DNA of 35,543 nt from CAZVWQ01 sp964631275 (GTDB lineage: Bacteria > Patescibacteriota > JACMRA01): contig CAZVWQ010000015.1 in the NCBI GenBank assembly GCA_964631275.1, positions 1 to 35,543 on the forward strand, written 5' to 3'. Shown here piece by piece: positions 1 through 7,175 of the stretch. The position numbers were made by a program, and so were the translations under genes. The stretch's first letter is position 1; every line of letters starts with the position of its first letter. Below the pieces are notes generated by a model. The model was not told where the DNA came from and made no database searches. It saw nothing but the letters and a program-made list of their open reading frames with translations.

Positions 1-71
1 ACTACAAACTCCTAAACAAATCAACAACACCCTCAAGCATATATTAACTCTAGGATTCGGAAGGGAGTAAA
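1..71. repeat. Left terminal inverted repeat (contig end)
   Basis: Bases 1-55 are the exact reverse complement of the last 55 bases (35489-35543). Similarity continues imperfectly to base 71 (69 of 71 match). On the plus strand the repeat reads as the last 22 codons of an unrecognised protein ending TLGFGRE and a TAA at 68-70; the right copy reads TLGVGRE and a stop. It is therefore probably the 3' end of a gene present in several copies, at which the assembly broke. The exact length of 55 equals a common assembler k-mer. Confidence 0.85.
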
Positions 72-102
72 GTGTTAGATTTGGAATTTCCGTAAAATTA
101 AG

Positions 103-1290
103 TTATTTAAGAATTTTAGTTACTACACCAGCACCAATAGTTCTGCCACCTTCACGAATTGCAAATCTCATTCCATCTTCAATAGCTACAGGTTTTTCTA
201 GTTCCACTTTGATTTTTACATCAGTATCACCAGGTAGAGCCATCTGTTTCCCTTCTTCAACAAAATTAATCGTACCAGTTACGTCAGTAGTTCTGATATA
301 GAATTGTGGTTTATAACCAGGCAGGAAAGGAGTGTGCCTACCACCTTCTTCTTTTGTTAGAATATATACTTGTGCTTCAAACTCAGTGTGTGGAGTAATA
401 GATCCAGGTTTAGCTAATACTTGACCTCTCTGAACTTGATCTTTGGTAATACTTCTAATCAAAATACCAGCGTTATCTCCAGCTTCTCCTCTGTCTAGTT
501 GTTTATTAAACATTTCGATACCAGTAACAACTGTTTTTTGAGTATCTCTAAGCCCTACAATCTCAACTTCATCATTAAGATTAAATACACCTCTCTCGAT
601 TCTTCCAGTGACCACAGTGCCTCTACCAGTAATTGAAAAAACATCTTCGATAGCCATTAATGCAGGTTTATCTACTTCTCTAATTGGATCTTCGATATAG
701 CTATCTAGAGTGCCAAGAAGTTCTTTGATTTTTTCTTCCCATTTTGCATCACCTTCCATAGCTTTTAGAGCTGAACCTTGAACAATAGGAGTGTTTGTTC
801 CATCATAACCGTACTTAGTTAAGATATCTCTAATTTCTTCTTCTACAAGCATGATCATTTCTTCATCTTCAACCATGTCACATTTATTGAGGAAAACTAC
901 AATTTTTGGAACGTTAACTTGTTTAGCAAGTAAAATGTGTTCTCTAGTTTGAGGCATTGGACCATCAGTCGCTGCTACTACTAGGATCGCTGCATCCATC
1001 TGAGCAGCACCAGTAATCATGTTCTTAACATAGTCAGCATGTCCAGGACAATCTACATGGGCATAGTGTCTTCCTTCAGTTTCGTATTCTACATGAGCTG
1101 TATTAATAGTGATACCTCTAGCTTTTTCTTCTGGAGCAGCATCAATTTCATCAAATCTTTTAGGCTTTGCTAAGCCAGATTTTGCTGAATATGTTACCAA
1201 AGCAGTGGTAAGAGTTGTTTTGCCGTGATCTACGTGACCAATTGTACCAATGTTTAAGTGGGTTTTGGATCTGTCGAATTTATCTGCCAT
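103..1290 (-). CDS. tuf: Translation elongation factor Tu
   Basis: This is a full-length EF-Tu of 395 residues, the cytoplasmic GTPase that delivers aminoacyl-tRNA to the ribosome. The G1 motif GHVDHGKT lies near residues 18-25, followed by the switch I RGITI, the G3 motif DCPGHADY and the G4 motif NKCD. Domain 2 carries the usual GRGTVVTGRIERG and domain 3 ends in GAGVVTKILK. No residue needed for nucleotide binding is missing. The start MADKF fits the family N-terminus. The gene stands alone on the minus strand rather than in a ribosomal-protein operon inside the window. Two candidate promoters lie within 100 bases upstream. Confidence 0.98.
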   Translation of the reverse strand: MADKFDRSKTHLNIGTIGHVDHGKTTLTTALVTYSAKSGLAKPKRFDEIDAAPEEKARGITINTAHVEYETEGRHYAHVDCPGHADYVKNMITGAAQMDAAILVVAATDGPMPQTREHILLAKQVNVPKIVVFLNKCDMVEDEEMIMLVEEEIRDILTKYGYDGTNTPIVQGSALKAMEGDAKWEEKIKELLGTLDSYIEDPIREVDKPALMAIEDVFSITGRGTVVTGRIERGVFNLNDEVEIVGLRDTQKTVVTGIEMFNKQLDRGEAGDNAGILIRSITKDQVQRGQVLAKPGSITPHTEFEAQVYILTKEEGGRHTPFLPGYKPQFYIRTTDVTGTINFVEEGKQMALPGDTDVKIKVELEKPVAIEDGMRFAIREGGRTIGAGVVTKILK

Positions 1291-1307
1291 ATGTTATTTA
1301 AGATTAT

Positions 1308-1385
1308 ATTATACTTTATTTGGAAATTATTGTAATTTGTAAACAATGTTACTCTAATCTAAAATCAAAGTAGTTAGTTTGTCAA
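1308..1385 (-). promoter_or_regulatory. Candidate tuf promoters
   Basis: Reading the minus strand, TTGACA at 1380-1385 is followed after 17 bp by TTAGAT at 1357-1362. A second pair, ATTACA at 1331-1336 and TATAAT at 1308-1313 (17 bp apart), would start transcription about 10 bases before the ATG at 1290. The short leader matches other genes in this window. Which one is used cannot be decided from sequence. Confidence 0.45.
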
Positions 1386-1428
1386 GAAAAATTAAACAAG
1401 CTTGTTTTTTAATCTTATTGCTTATACC

Positions 1429-1540
1429 CTTGGGACTAATCGTTACGGTAATTGCCCGTTAAGAATTTAGTTTAAATAAAAGATTTATTTTCTTATGAAG
1501 AGGTAAATTTTGGGTAATTAGTAAATGGATTGGTATAAGA
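1429..1540 (+). repeat. Dispersed intergenic element with conserved stem, copy 1
   Basis: About 110 bases here are roughly 80 percent identical by eye to 33301-33411. A stem can form between 1449-1457 (TAATTGCCC) and 1512-1520 (GGGTAATTA), enclosing a small hairpin AATAAA/TTTATT. In the second copy the main stem persists as 7 bp, with G.U becoming A-U and C-G becoming U.G. That pattern suggests a structured RNA or a small mobile element. Strand is arbitrary: this copy faces the 3' end of the ABC ATPase gene, so it is not an obvious leader of a neighbour. Confidence 0.55.
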
Positions 1541-1653
1541 CGGAACCTACCTAAAAGGTATATTTTCATAGTTTAAGCTAGTTTAAAACTAGTATTTTAT
1601 TCACTTCACAGGAAAGATTTAGTCTAAATGTAACAAGGCTAGTTAAGCCAAAC

Positions 1654-2436
1654 CTAACCCCACATCTGCTCTTTGTTTAGTTCTTCCACCAAAGTCTTTA
1701 GATAACCGTCTTTTTGTTCAGACTTAGTTAGCTGATCAAGACTTCCATCAAAAACTTTTTGCCCTTTATCAATTACTGCAACTCGGTGGCAGAGCAAGGT
1801 AATGTCTGGCATATAGTGACTAGTAAGCAAAATAGTCAAGCCGTCTTCTTTGTGAAGTTTTTTAAGTAATTTTCTCATGATGTTTTGGGCGTCAAAATCC
1901 AAACCAAGCGTCGGCTCATCCATAAACAAAAACTTAGGCTCGTGTAAAACACTAGAAATAATTTCAAATTTCATTCTCTGACCAAGTGAAAGCTGCCTAA
2001 CTGGCACATCAATTTTTTCTCTAATTTCAAACAGATCTACTAAATAATTTATTCTTTCACGAATTTTCTCCCCTTTCATATCGTATAAATAACCACTTAG
2101 CTTTAAAGATTCCATGGCTGACAAATTGGGGTCTAGATTTTGTTTTTGGCCACTGACCAAGCCTACTTGTTTTAAAAACTCAGGTTTTCTTTGGTAGGGA
2201 TAATAACCCAAAACTTCAATTTCGCCACCGCTCTTTTCTATCAAGCCAAGGCAGTGCTTGATAAACGTAGTCTTGCCTGCACCATTTGGACCGACTAGAC
2301 CATAAATCACAGATTTATCTATTTCTAAACTGAAATCAGTCAAAGCCTGGACCTCGCTTTTGCTACGGCTAAAAAGTCCAGTTCGTTTGTAAACTGCAAA
2401 TGTTTTGGAGAGGCTTTTGATTTTAAGTAACGACAT
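1654..2436 (-). CDS. ABC-2 type transporter ATP-binding protein
   Basis: This is the cytoplasmic motor of an ABC exporter, 260 residues from the preferred ATG at 2436; an upstream in-frame ATG at 2472 adds only a 12-residue Lys/Asn-rich extension. It shows Walker A GPNGAGKTT, a Q-loop around SGQKQNL, the signature LSLGQRMK, Walker B FLFMDEPTLGLD and the H-loop TSHY. The GQRMKFEI version of the signature is typical of the ATPases paired with ABC2_membrane_6 (DUF990) permeases, known as COG4586. It lies 45 bp downstream of a permease gene and is the last gene of an antitoxin-toxin-permease-ATPase operon. It is the only ABC ATPase in the window although several permease paralogues follow, so it may serve more than one of them (inference). 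Substrate is unknown. Confidence 0.92.
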   Translation of the reverse strand: MSLLKIKSLSKTFAVYKRTGLFSRSKSEVQALTDFSLEIDKSVIYGLVGPNGAGKTTFIKHCLGLIEKSGGEIEVLGYYPYQRKPEFLKQVGLVSGQKQNLDPNLSAMESLKLSGYLYDMKGEKIRERINYLVDLFEIREKIDVPVRQLSLGQRMKFEIISSVLHEPKFLFMDEPTLGLDFDAQNIMRKLLKKLHKEDGLTILLTSHYMPDITLLCHRVAVIDKGQKVFDGSLDQLTKSEQKDGYLKTLVEELNKEQMWG

Positions 2437-2481
2437 ATAATTATTGTTTAATAGATTTTTAATTTTTAGCAACTTTTAACT

Positions 2482-2634
2482 TTAAAGCCCCACACTCTCA
2501 TTCCGCTTCAAGCCTAGTCGGAAAACAAATTTCGCTAAAAAGTAAAGTACTAAGCACCAAATTATTCCGCCTAGAAAAACCAAAATTGTTTGATTTGTGT
2601 TGTAGTTACCTAGGTAAATCTGCATGGGGTGGTA
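2482..2634 (-). repeat. Permease tail repeat, copy 1
   Basis: This copy of the constant 3' end runs from the stop codon (TAA) to the codons for HPMQIYLGN. It shares long identical stretches with the copies at 11135 and 12751. Confidence 0.85.
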
Positions 2635-3297
2635 AGCGACTAACGAATAAGGATTTAGTTGTAAAAAAATATTTAAGTTATTGTTTAGTAAATGAAAAGG
2701 AATTATCAAACCAGACAATACTTTTACTGAAACCGAAAACAAAAAACCTATAGGCCTGTAATCTTCAGTCCAAAAAGCTAGAGAGCCAAATATGTAACTA
2801 GCACAATAATCAACCATAAAAGCGCAAGCTAGCAAAATGGGTAATGCTATGATAAAAGTGAAACTTGGAAACAAAAGTAAACTGCTATAAAATGGTAGAA
2901 ACAGCATAATTAGTAAAGCTGAAATCAAATTTCTAATACTTGAAGAACCAATTTCTCTAAACAGCCACAAGCCAAAATTAGAGATTGGCAAGATCAGTTT
3001 GTTGTTCATTTTTCCAGAAAATATTTCGGTACCAAAAGTCATCATATATTGACTCCAGATTAATCTTTGGAAAATAAAGCCAAAAAACAAATAAGAAATC
3101 CGATCTGGGGTTGGCTCAATCAATTTCCACAAATACAAAGTTATCAAAAAATCTAAAACACTGGCTAGGTTTAAAATAAAAAAGCCAGTTAACTTTAAAT
3201 TGGTTTGTTTAAAAGAATAAACGGTTAAATACCACCACTTATACCACCTACCAAGTAATTTTTCCATTAGGGTTGGCGTGTAGTGGATTTGGGTCAT
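2482..3297 (-). CDS. ABC-2 family permease, paralogue 1
   Basis: A membrane protein of 271 residues with about six hydrophobic segments, resembling the DUF990/ABC2_membrane_6 permeases. Its N-terminus (TPTLMEKLLGRWYKWWY) and its last 50 or so residues (from HPMQIYLGNYNTNQ to GLKRNESVGL) are nearly the same in three other permeases of this window, while the middle differs. The N-terminal block probably forms an amphipathic elbow next to the ATPase (inference). The gene starts 3 bp after the stop of the PIN toxin gene and is followed by the ABC ATPase gene, so the four genes look co-transcribed. DUF990 systems commonly use two different permeases with one ATPase; here the partner could be any of the paralogues. 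Confidence 0.85.
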   Translation of the reverse strand: MTQIHYTPTLMEKLLGRWYKWWYLTVYSFKQTNLKLTGFFILNLASVLDFLITLYLWKLIEPTPDRISYLFFGFIFQRLIWSQYMMTFGTEIFSGKMNNKLILPISNFGLWLFREIGSSSIRNLISALLIMLFLPFYSSLLLFPSFTFIIALPILLACAFMVDYCASYIFGSLAFWTEDYRPIGFLFSVSVKVLSGLIIPFHLLNNNLNIFLQLNPYSLVAYHPMQIYLGNYNTNQTILVFLGGIIWCLVLYFLAKFVFRLGLKRNESVGL

Positions 3298-3300
3298 AAA

Positions 3301-3702
3301 TTAGGAAATCAAAAGTTCTTTAGGATAAAATTTATCAAAGGAAGCGATTTTGAAATTAAATTTTTGAGCTAGAAAAAAACAAGCACAATCAAAAAATGAA
3401 ATACTTTTTTTAGTCTGATTAGTATATATTTTAAAGGTTTCTGACTGCCACTCTTTTTCAAACCAAAGCTCATAATCAAAATTTTCATTTATGGTTTGTA
3501 ATATTTCCACAGCATCTACATGATCAAATTTTCTTGATAAAACTGTAGCTAATTCATATTTAGTAAGGTTAGAAATAATAAAACTAGTATTTGCTGAAAG
3601 TTTTTCAAACAATTCCAGAGCTTTCTGGTGAGTGCTTTCGTTGGTAACATGAAGGCTAATCAAAAAGTCAGTATCGCAAATAACACTATTTTTAAGAGTC
3701 AT
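3301..3702 (-). CDS. PIN-domain toxin (VapC-like)
   Basis: A 133-residue PIN-fold protein, predicted Mg-dependent ribonuclease toxin. Acidic residues at the expected places are CDTDFL (Asp10), Glu in TKYELATVL, Asp in SFFDCACFF and Asp in IASFDKFY. Its 5' end overlaps the last 11 bp of the antitoxin gene at 3692-3907, the normal antitoxin-first order. It ends 3 bp before the permease start, so toxin and permease are likely translated from one message. RNA target is unknown. Confidence 0.8.
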   Translation of the reverse strand: MTLKNSVICDTDFLISLHVTNESTHQKALELFEKLSANTSFIISNLTKYELATVLSRKFDHVDAVEILQTINENFDYELWFEKEWQSETFKIYTNQTKKSISFFDCACFFLAQKFNFKIASFDKFYPKELLIS

Positions 3703-3907
3703 AAATATCGTTGTGAGTTAAAGCTGCATTAGTCGTGCTAAGACTTTTGATGGTAACAGTTTTTAACTTTTTTTTAGTTTTCTTTTGGGAAACGTAATTA
3801 CTAGCAATTTGCCTTAAAAGATCAGAAAAGTTTTTATTTTCAGCTTTAGCAATCAATTTTATTTGTAGATATAAATCCTCTGGAAAATAAGCTTGAATTT
3901 TGATCAT
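3692..3907 (-). CDS. Antitoxin of PIN toxin (ribbon-helix-helix-like)
   Basis: A 71-residue protein whose N-terminus (MIKIQAYFPEDLYLQIKLIA, then KNFSDLLRQIASNYV) has the strand-helix-helix pattern of ribbon-helix-helix antitoxins. The charged, disordered-looking C-terminus would wrap the toxin. It overlaps the PIN gene by 11 bp. A 17-bp palindrome lies over its promoter, consistent with autoregulation by the toxin-antitoxin complex (inference from family behaviour). Confidence 0.75.
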   Translation of the reverse strand: MIKIQAYFPEDLYLQIKLIAKAENKNFSDLLRQIASNYVSQKKTKKKLKTVTIKSLSTTNAALTHNDIYDS

Positions 3908-3927
3908 ATAAAAATATTTATATAGTA

Positions 3928-3965
3928 TATACTCTTAGAGTATACTTTTTCATCAATCTTGTCAA
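3928..3965 (-). promoter_or_regulatory. Toxin-antitoxin promoter with operator palindrome
   Basis: On the minus strand TTGACA occupies 3960-3965 and TATACT 3939-3944 (15 bp apart; TACTCT would give 17). The palindrome TATACTCT-T-AGAGTATA at 3928-3944 covers the -10 region. The -35 box includes the TGA stop (3962-3964) of the upstream permease tail repeat, so the repeat itself delivers part of this promoter. Confidence 0.6.
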
Positions 3966-4108
3966 AGCCCCACACTCTCATTCCGCTTCAAACCAGCTTT
4001 GAACACAAATTTCGCTAAAAAGTAAAGTACTAAGCACCAAGCCAGCCCTGCAAGTAGAGTCCAGCTCGTCTGGACAACTGTATAATTGCCGAGGTAGATC
4101 TGCATGGG
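3962..4108 (-). repeat. Permease tail repeat, copy 2
   Basis: This constant 3' end has a TGA stop. It has lost a base near 4104-4110 relative to the other copies and differs more in its middle (codons for NYTVVQTSWTLLAGLAW). Confidence 0.85.
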
Positions 4109-4785
4109 TGATGGAAAAAATAAGCAAAAGGAGTAAAAGTCAAAAAATAGGTAAATTTTACTAGATTTAAAGGAAAAAGCTTACTAGAAGCAACTTCACT
4201 AACCTTTTCAAAAAGACTAACAAATCCAAAATTATTTATTGTAAAAAAAGCCAAGGCACCGACTATTATTGATAAAAAAATAGATTGAATAAGAACTAAA
4301 CCAGCTATCAAAAATAAAAAAACTAGATTTATAGAATTAGGGATAATCAAAAACTGATAGCTTATCAAAGCTATTAATATCCATACTAAAAGGTCTATAT
4401 TCCAAAAAATTTTATACCCAACTTCTCTGAAAAAAAATTGTAGCCAAAGATTAGAACTATTTAAAAGTTTATTATTAAGCTCCCCAGTCCTAATATTTCT
4501 TGACATATCCCAATGAAACCTAATATCAAAAATACTATTGAAAATATAACCAATTAAAAAATAGGTGAAAATTTCAGGAAAAGTAAAAATCTCCGAACCG
4601 TTTTGTGAATTTATCCACCAAACAAACATAGTAGCTGTTATTCCTAACCCACTATTTGCTATAAAAGCCAAAGAAGATACCCTATACACTGTAGTTGATT
4701 TAAAATTGTGAATAATCAAATACCACCATTTATAATTCCTACCAAGTAATTTTTCCATGAGGGTTGGGGTGTAGGTTTGGGTCAT
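3962..4785 (-). pseudogene. ABC-2 family permease, paralogue 2, frameshifted
   Basis: The N-terminus MTQTYTPTLMEKLLGRNYKWWY and hydrophobic segments place it in the same permease family. Read in one frame it stops at 4030 with an aberrant tail after HHPCRS. A one-base deletion in the run of G at about 4104-4110 (GGG here, GGGG in the other copies) accounts for this: the next frame continues as MQIYLGNYTVVQTSW and ends in FVFKAGLKRNESVGL with TGA at 3962-3964. So the gene is either inactive, slips at the G-run, or carries an assembly error. Its ATG overlaps the kinase stop codon (ATGA at 4782-4785), indicating translational coupling. Confidence 0.85.
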
Positions 4786-6173
4786 AGATTTTTTGTTAAG
4801 TTTTCAAAAAGACCTTCTTCAAATACCATTTTGTAAACTGGCTCTAATTGTTTTTTAAATTTTGGATCGATTAACTTTTGGTCAAAACAGTCTTTAAATA
4901 TTTTTTTTGCATCTTCAATTTTATCCACTGGTAAAAGTTTTGGATACTGTTTGATTACTGTTTTAAACTCCTCAATCATCGGTTCTTGATAAAATTCCTC
5001 TAACTCTTCACTAACACAGCAACTAGGTAAAAGCAACCCTTGCATAATTCCATATAGTTCATCAAATGGTTGTCCTTTTTCTAAATTATCAAAATCTATT
5101 AAATACATTTTTTGATCTGAACCGATTAAAATATTACTAAAATGCAAATCTCCGTGAATGTAACCTTGAAATTTTTCATGGAAATCTCTGATTATGCGAA
5201 TGTAGTTTTGTAAATAAGCCTGTTTTTCTTCAAAAGTTGCTTTATAATAAAGGTTATATAATTCTTGGCTTGGTTTGTATGCTGATAAAACATAATAACT
5301 GTTTAAAGTTTCAGAAAATTCACTAAAATAAATTCTTGGAATAAATTCAGTTTGAATATTTTGGATAATTAAATTAGGTTTGATTCTTTGTTTTGCTTTA
5401 TAATTATTAATTTCTTTATCCCAGTTGTACTTTGGTCTGTAAATTTTTAGTACATACTTTTGGTTTAAAATATAACTACAATTCATTCCATGTCCTGCAA
5501 ATTTTATACTTTCTAACTTTTTGCCACCAAATTTTTCTTGCCACCAAATTGGAATTAAATTTTTAAATATTTTCACATATCCAGTCCACTCAGTACTATC
5601 CACTAACAGTTGATATCCCTTTGTAGTATCAATGATTATATCAGCTTTTTCTTGAGGGTTGAAAGTCTCATAATACCTATCTTCAGCTTCTTGCCATTTT
5701 TTAGTTGAAAGCTTGATAATTTTTGGGTCAATTTTTGTTCTTTCATTTATTTCACGATTATTTAATCTATCTTTAGCAACTTTTTTCTTGCAATCAACCA
5801 AAATTTTTAAATCAAAGTCAATATCAGCTAAATTTTTAAAACTAAACGAGCCTTCTAAAATTAAAATTTGAGCTTTACTTTTTAGGATTTCTCTTTTTAA
5901 ATCAGTAATTTTATACTCAGTATTTTCGAAATCTATTTCATATTTTTTGGCTATTATATCATCAGAAAAAAAATCACCATTTCTGGCAGTAAAAGCATCT
6001 AAATTATATCTCTTAGTTTTTTCTAAATTTATTTCTAATTTTTTAGCCAAAGTGCTCTTACCACTACCACCTCGCCCATCAATTGCGATAATAAAGGGTT
6101 TTTTATCAGCTTTTTTAAATTCTCTTTGAACTGTTTCGTTTAAGTTTTGAAGATTGTAGTTTGACTGCTGCAT
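4782..6173 (-). CDS. Fused P-loop (uridine-kinase-like) and aminoglycoside-phosphotransferase-like kinase
   Basis: A 463-residue two-domain protein. Residues 25-190 form a P-loop kinase like uridine kinase or other small-molecule kinases, with GRGGSGKST at 33-41 and a LEGSFSF segment near 106-112. Residues 200-463 resemble the APH/choline-kinase fold, with LKIYRP (Lys243), catalytic HGDLHFSNIL at 340-349 and metal-binding IDFDN at 359-363. Both active sites look intact. The substrate is unknown; antibiotic or nucleoside/sugar phosphorylation are possibilities only. It occupies the position upstream of a permease that toxin-antitoxin pairs occupy elsewhere in the array, and its stop overlaps the permease ATG. 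Confidence 0.75.
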   Translation of the reverse strand: MQQSNYNLQNLNETVQREFKKADKKPFIIAIDGRGGSGKSTLAKKLEINLEKTKRYNLDAFTARNGDFFSDDIIAKKYEIDFENTEYKITDLKREILKSKAQILILEGSFSFKNLADIDFDLKILVDCKKKVAKDRLNNREINERTKIDPKIIKLSTKKWQEAEDRYYETFNPQEKADIIIDTTKGYQLLVDSTEWTGYVKIFKNLIPIWWQEKFGGKKLESIKFAGHGMNCSYILNQKYVLKIYRPKYNWDKEINNYKAKQRIKPNLIIQNIQTEFIPRIYFSEFSETLNSYYVLSAYKPSQELYNLYYKATFEEKQAYLQNYIRIIRDFHEKFQGYIHGDLHFSNILIGSDQKMYLIDFDNLEKGQPFDELYGIMQGLLLPSCCVSEELEEFYQEPMIEEFKTVIKQYPKLLPVDKIEDAKKIFKDCFDQKLIDPKFKKQLEPVYKMVFEEGLFENLTKNL

Positions 6174-6198
6174 AATTAATATTCGTGTTTAATGTTTT

Positions 6199-6243
6199 CT
6201 AAAGCCCCACACTCTCATTCCGCTTAAGGCCAGCTTTAAAAAC
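6199..6243 (-). repeat. Permease tail repeat, copy 3 (fused)
   Basis: A short tail copy forming the end of the DUF4268-type gene, with a TAG stop. Its closest match is copy 6 at 14293, which shares the KLVFKAGLKRNESVGL reading. Confidence 0.85.
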
Positions 6244-7002
6244 TAATTTAAAATCAAACAATTGTGTCAACTCATGTTTGTGTGTTAACAGTCTTTCATA
6301 ATCTTCATCCTTTTTCATATTAAACTCAACCGCTGCTCCACTGGGCTTTTGCTTGCTAGTAAGAAAAGAAATGTGATAATTACTACTTCCTATTGAAGCT
6401 GTAAACCAATGATCTTTTGGTATTTTGCGGTTAGTTAGCAATCCACTGTAATCAACGAAACTTTGCCAGAACTTAATCCTCCTTAAATGCCTGGGAGCTA
6501 GATTGTCTTTTTGTGTGGCTTTGACTGACTTGGACCAGTTATTAGGGTTAGCCACAATTTCAAATTTGGGAGCAGGTAGCGAATCCCCAATTTTATAGAG
6601 TTTTACCTCAATAAGAAAGAAGTTAATATCTTCGTTTGTATTTTCATTTAACCAGTCAATGGCTTTGCGGTGTTCCTCTCTGGCTTCCTTAACCAGCCAA
6701 ATTATATATTCAGCCTCTAGTCCGCTTGCATATGTTATAATCTTACCCAGGTGGTCGTGATCGGTTTTTTCTAATTGGTTTTCAATAATTACGGTTTTAC
6801 CTTCTTCTGTTTCAGCTTTTATATCAACGCTAAAGGGGCCAACACTGGCTTCATTCTCTGGTTCAAGAATACTAATCTGCAACTCTTCAGCTAAGATTTC
6901 TAAATTCTCATCTTGAATTAACCACCTTGAAAAATCTTTCTCTTCGTGAGGCCAGACTGATCTGAGGTCGGTAATTAATTGTAGTTTTGCTATTTTGGAC
7001 AT
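6199..7002 (-). CDS. DUF4268-type protein with permease-derived C-terminus
   Basis: A 267-residue protein whose first 250 residues match the DUF4268 group (PD-(D/E)XK-like), seen in VGPFSVDIKAET, IIENQLEKTDHDHLGKI and IIWLVKEAREEHRKAIDWLN. Family members usually continue for several tens of residues after the region around FDFKLV. Here that end is replaced by FKAGLKRNESVGL, the exact tail of the permeases in this locus. This is best explained by recombination into a tail repeat, leaving a truncated protein. The family often accompanies restriction-modification genes, as here. Function is not established; activity of the truncated form is doubtful. Confidence 0.75.
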   Translation of the reverse strand: MSKIAKLQLITDLRSVWPHEEKDFSRWLIQDENLEILAEELQISILEPENEASVGPFSVDIKAETEEGKTVIIENQLEKTDHDHLGKIITYASGLEAEYIIWLVKEAREEHRKAIDWLNENTNEDINFFLIEVKLYKIGDSLPAPKFEIVANPNNWSKSVKATQKDNLAPRHLRRIKFWQSFVDYSGLLTNRKIPKDHWFTASIGSSNYHISFLTSKQKPSGAAVEFNMKKDEDYERLLTHKHELTQLFDFKLVFKAGLKRNESVGL

Positions 7003-7044
7003 GATTTTGTAGCTTACATCTTATTGTTAATAAATTTGGAAAAG

Positions 7045-7138
7045 TTATCTTTTTTGTCTGTTAATAATTTTTTGGACGGCTGAAAATTTGTGGTTTGCAT
7101 AGGTTGGTGGGTTTGGGGATAGGGTGAGTGGTTTTTCT
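7045..7138 (-). pseudogene. Remnant of a specificity (S) gene 3' end
   Basis: Minus-strand translation gives PLTLSPNPPTYANHKFSAVQ followed by KIINRQKR and a stop. This aligns with the end of the specificity protein encoded at 8442-9089 (PLNLPTQNNQPNYDQMQTL then ISAIQKIVIK). No upstream body of a gene is present, so it is a leftover 3' piece of a second S-type gene lying between the nuclease and the DUF4268-type gene. Confidence 0.55.
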
Positions 7139-7175
7139 TTGTATGAATTTTGTCGTATTTTGGGATTTTTTTTAT

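Noticed and set aside
1576..1600. CTAGTTT/AAACTAG palindrome as the ABC operon terminator
   Set aside because: It lies about 60 bases past the operon end, but the stem has no G-C clamp or usable loop and lacks a clear T-run on the minus strand.
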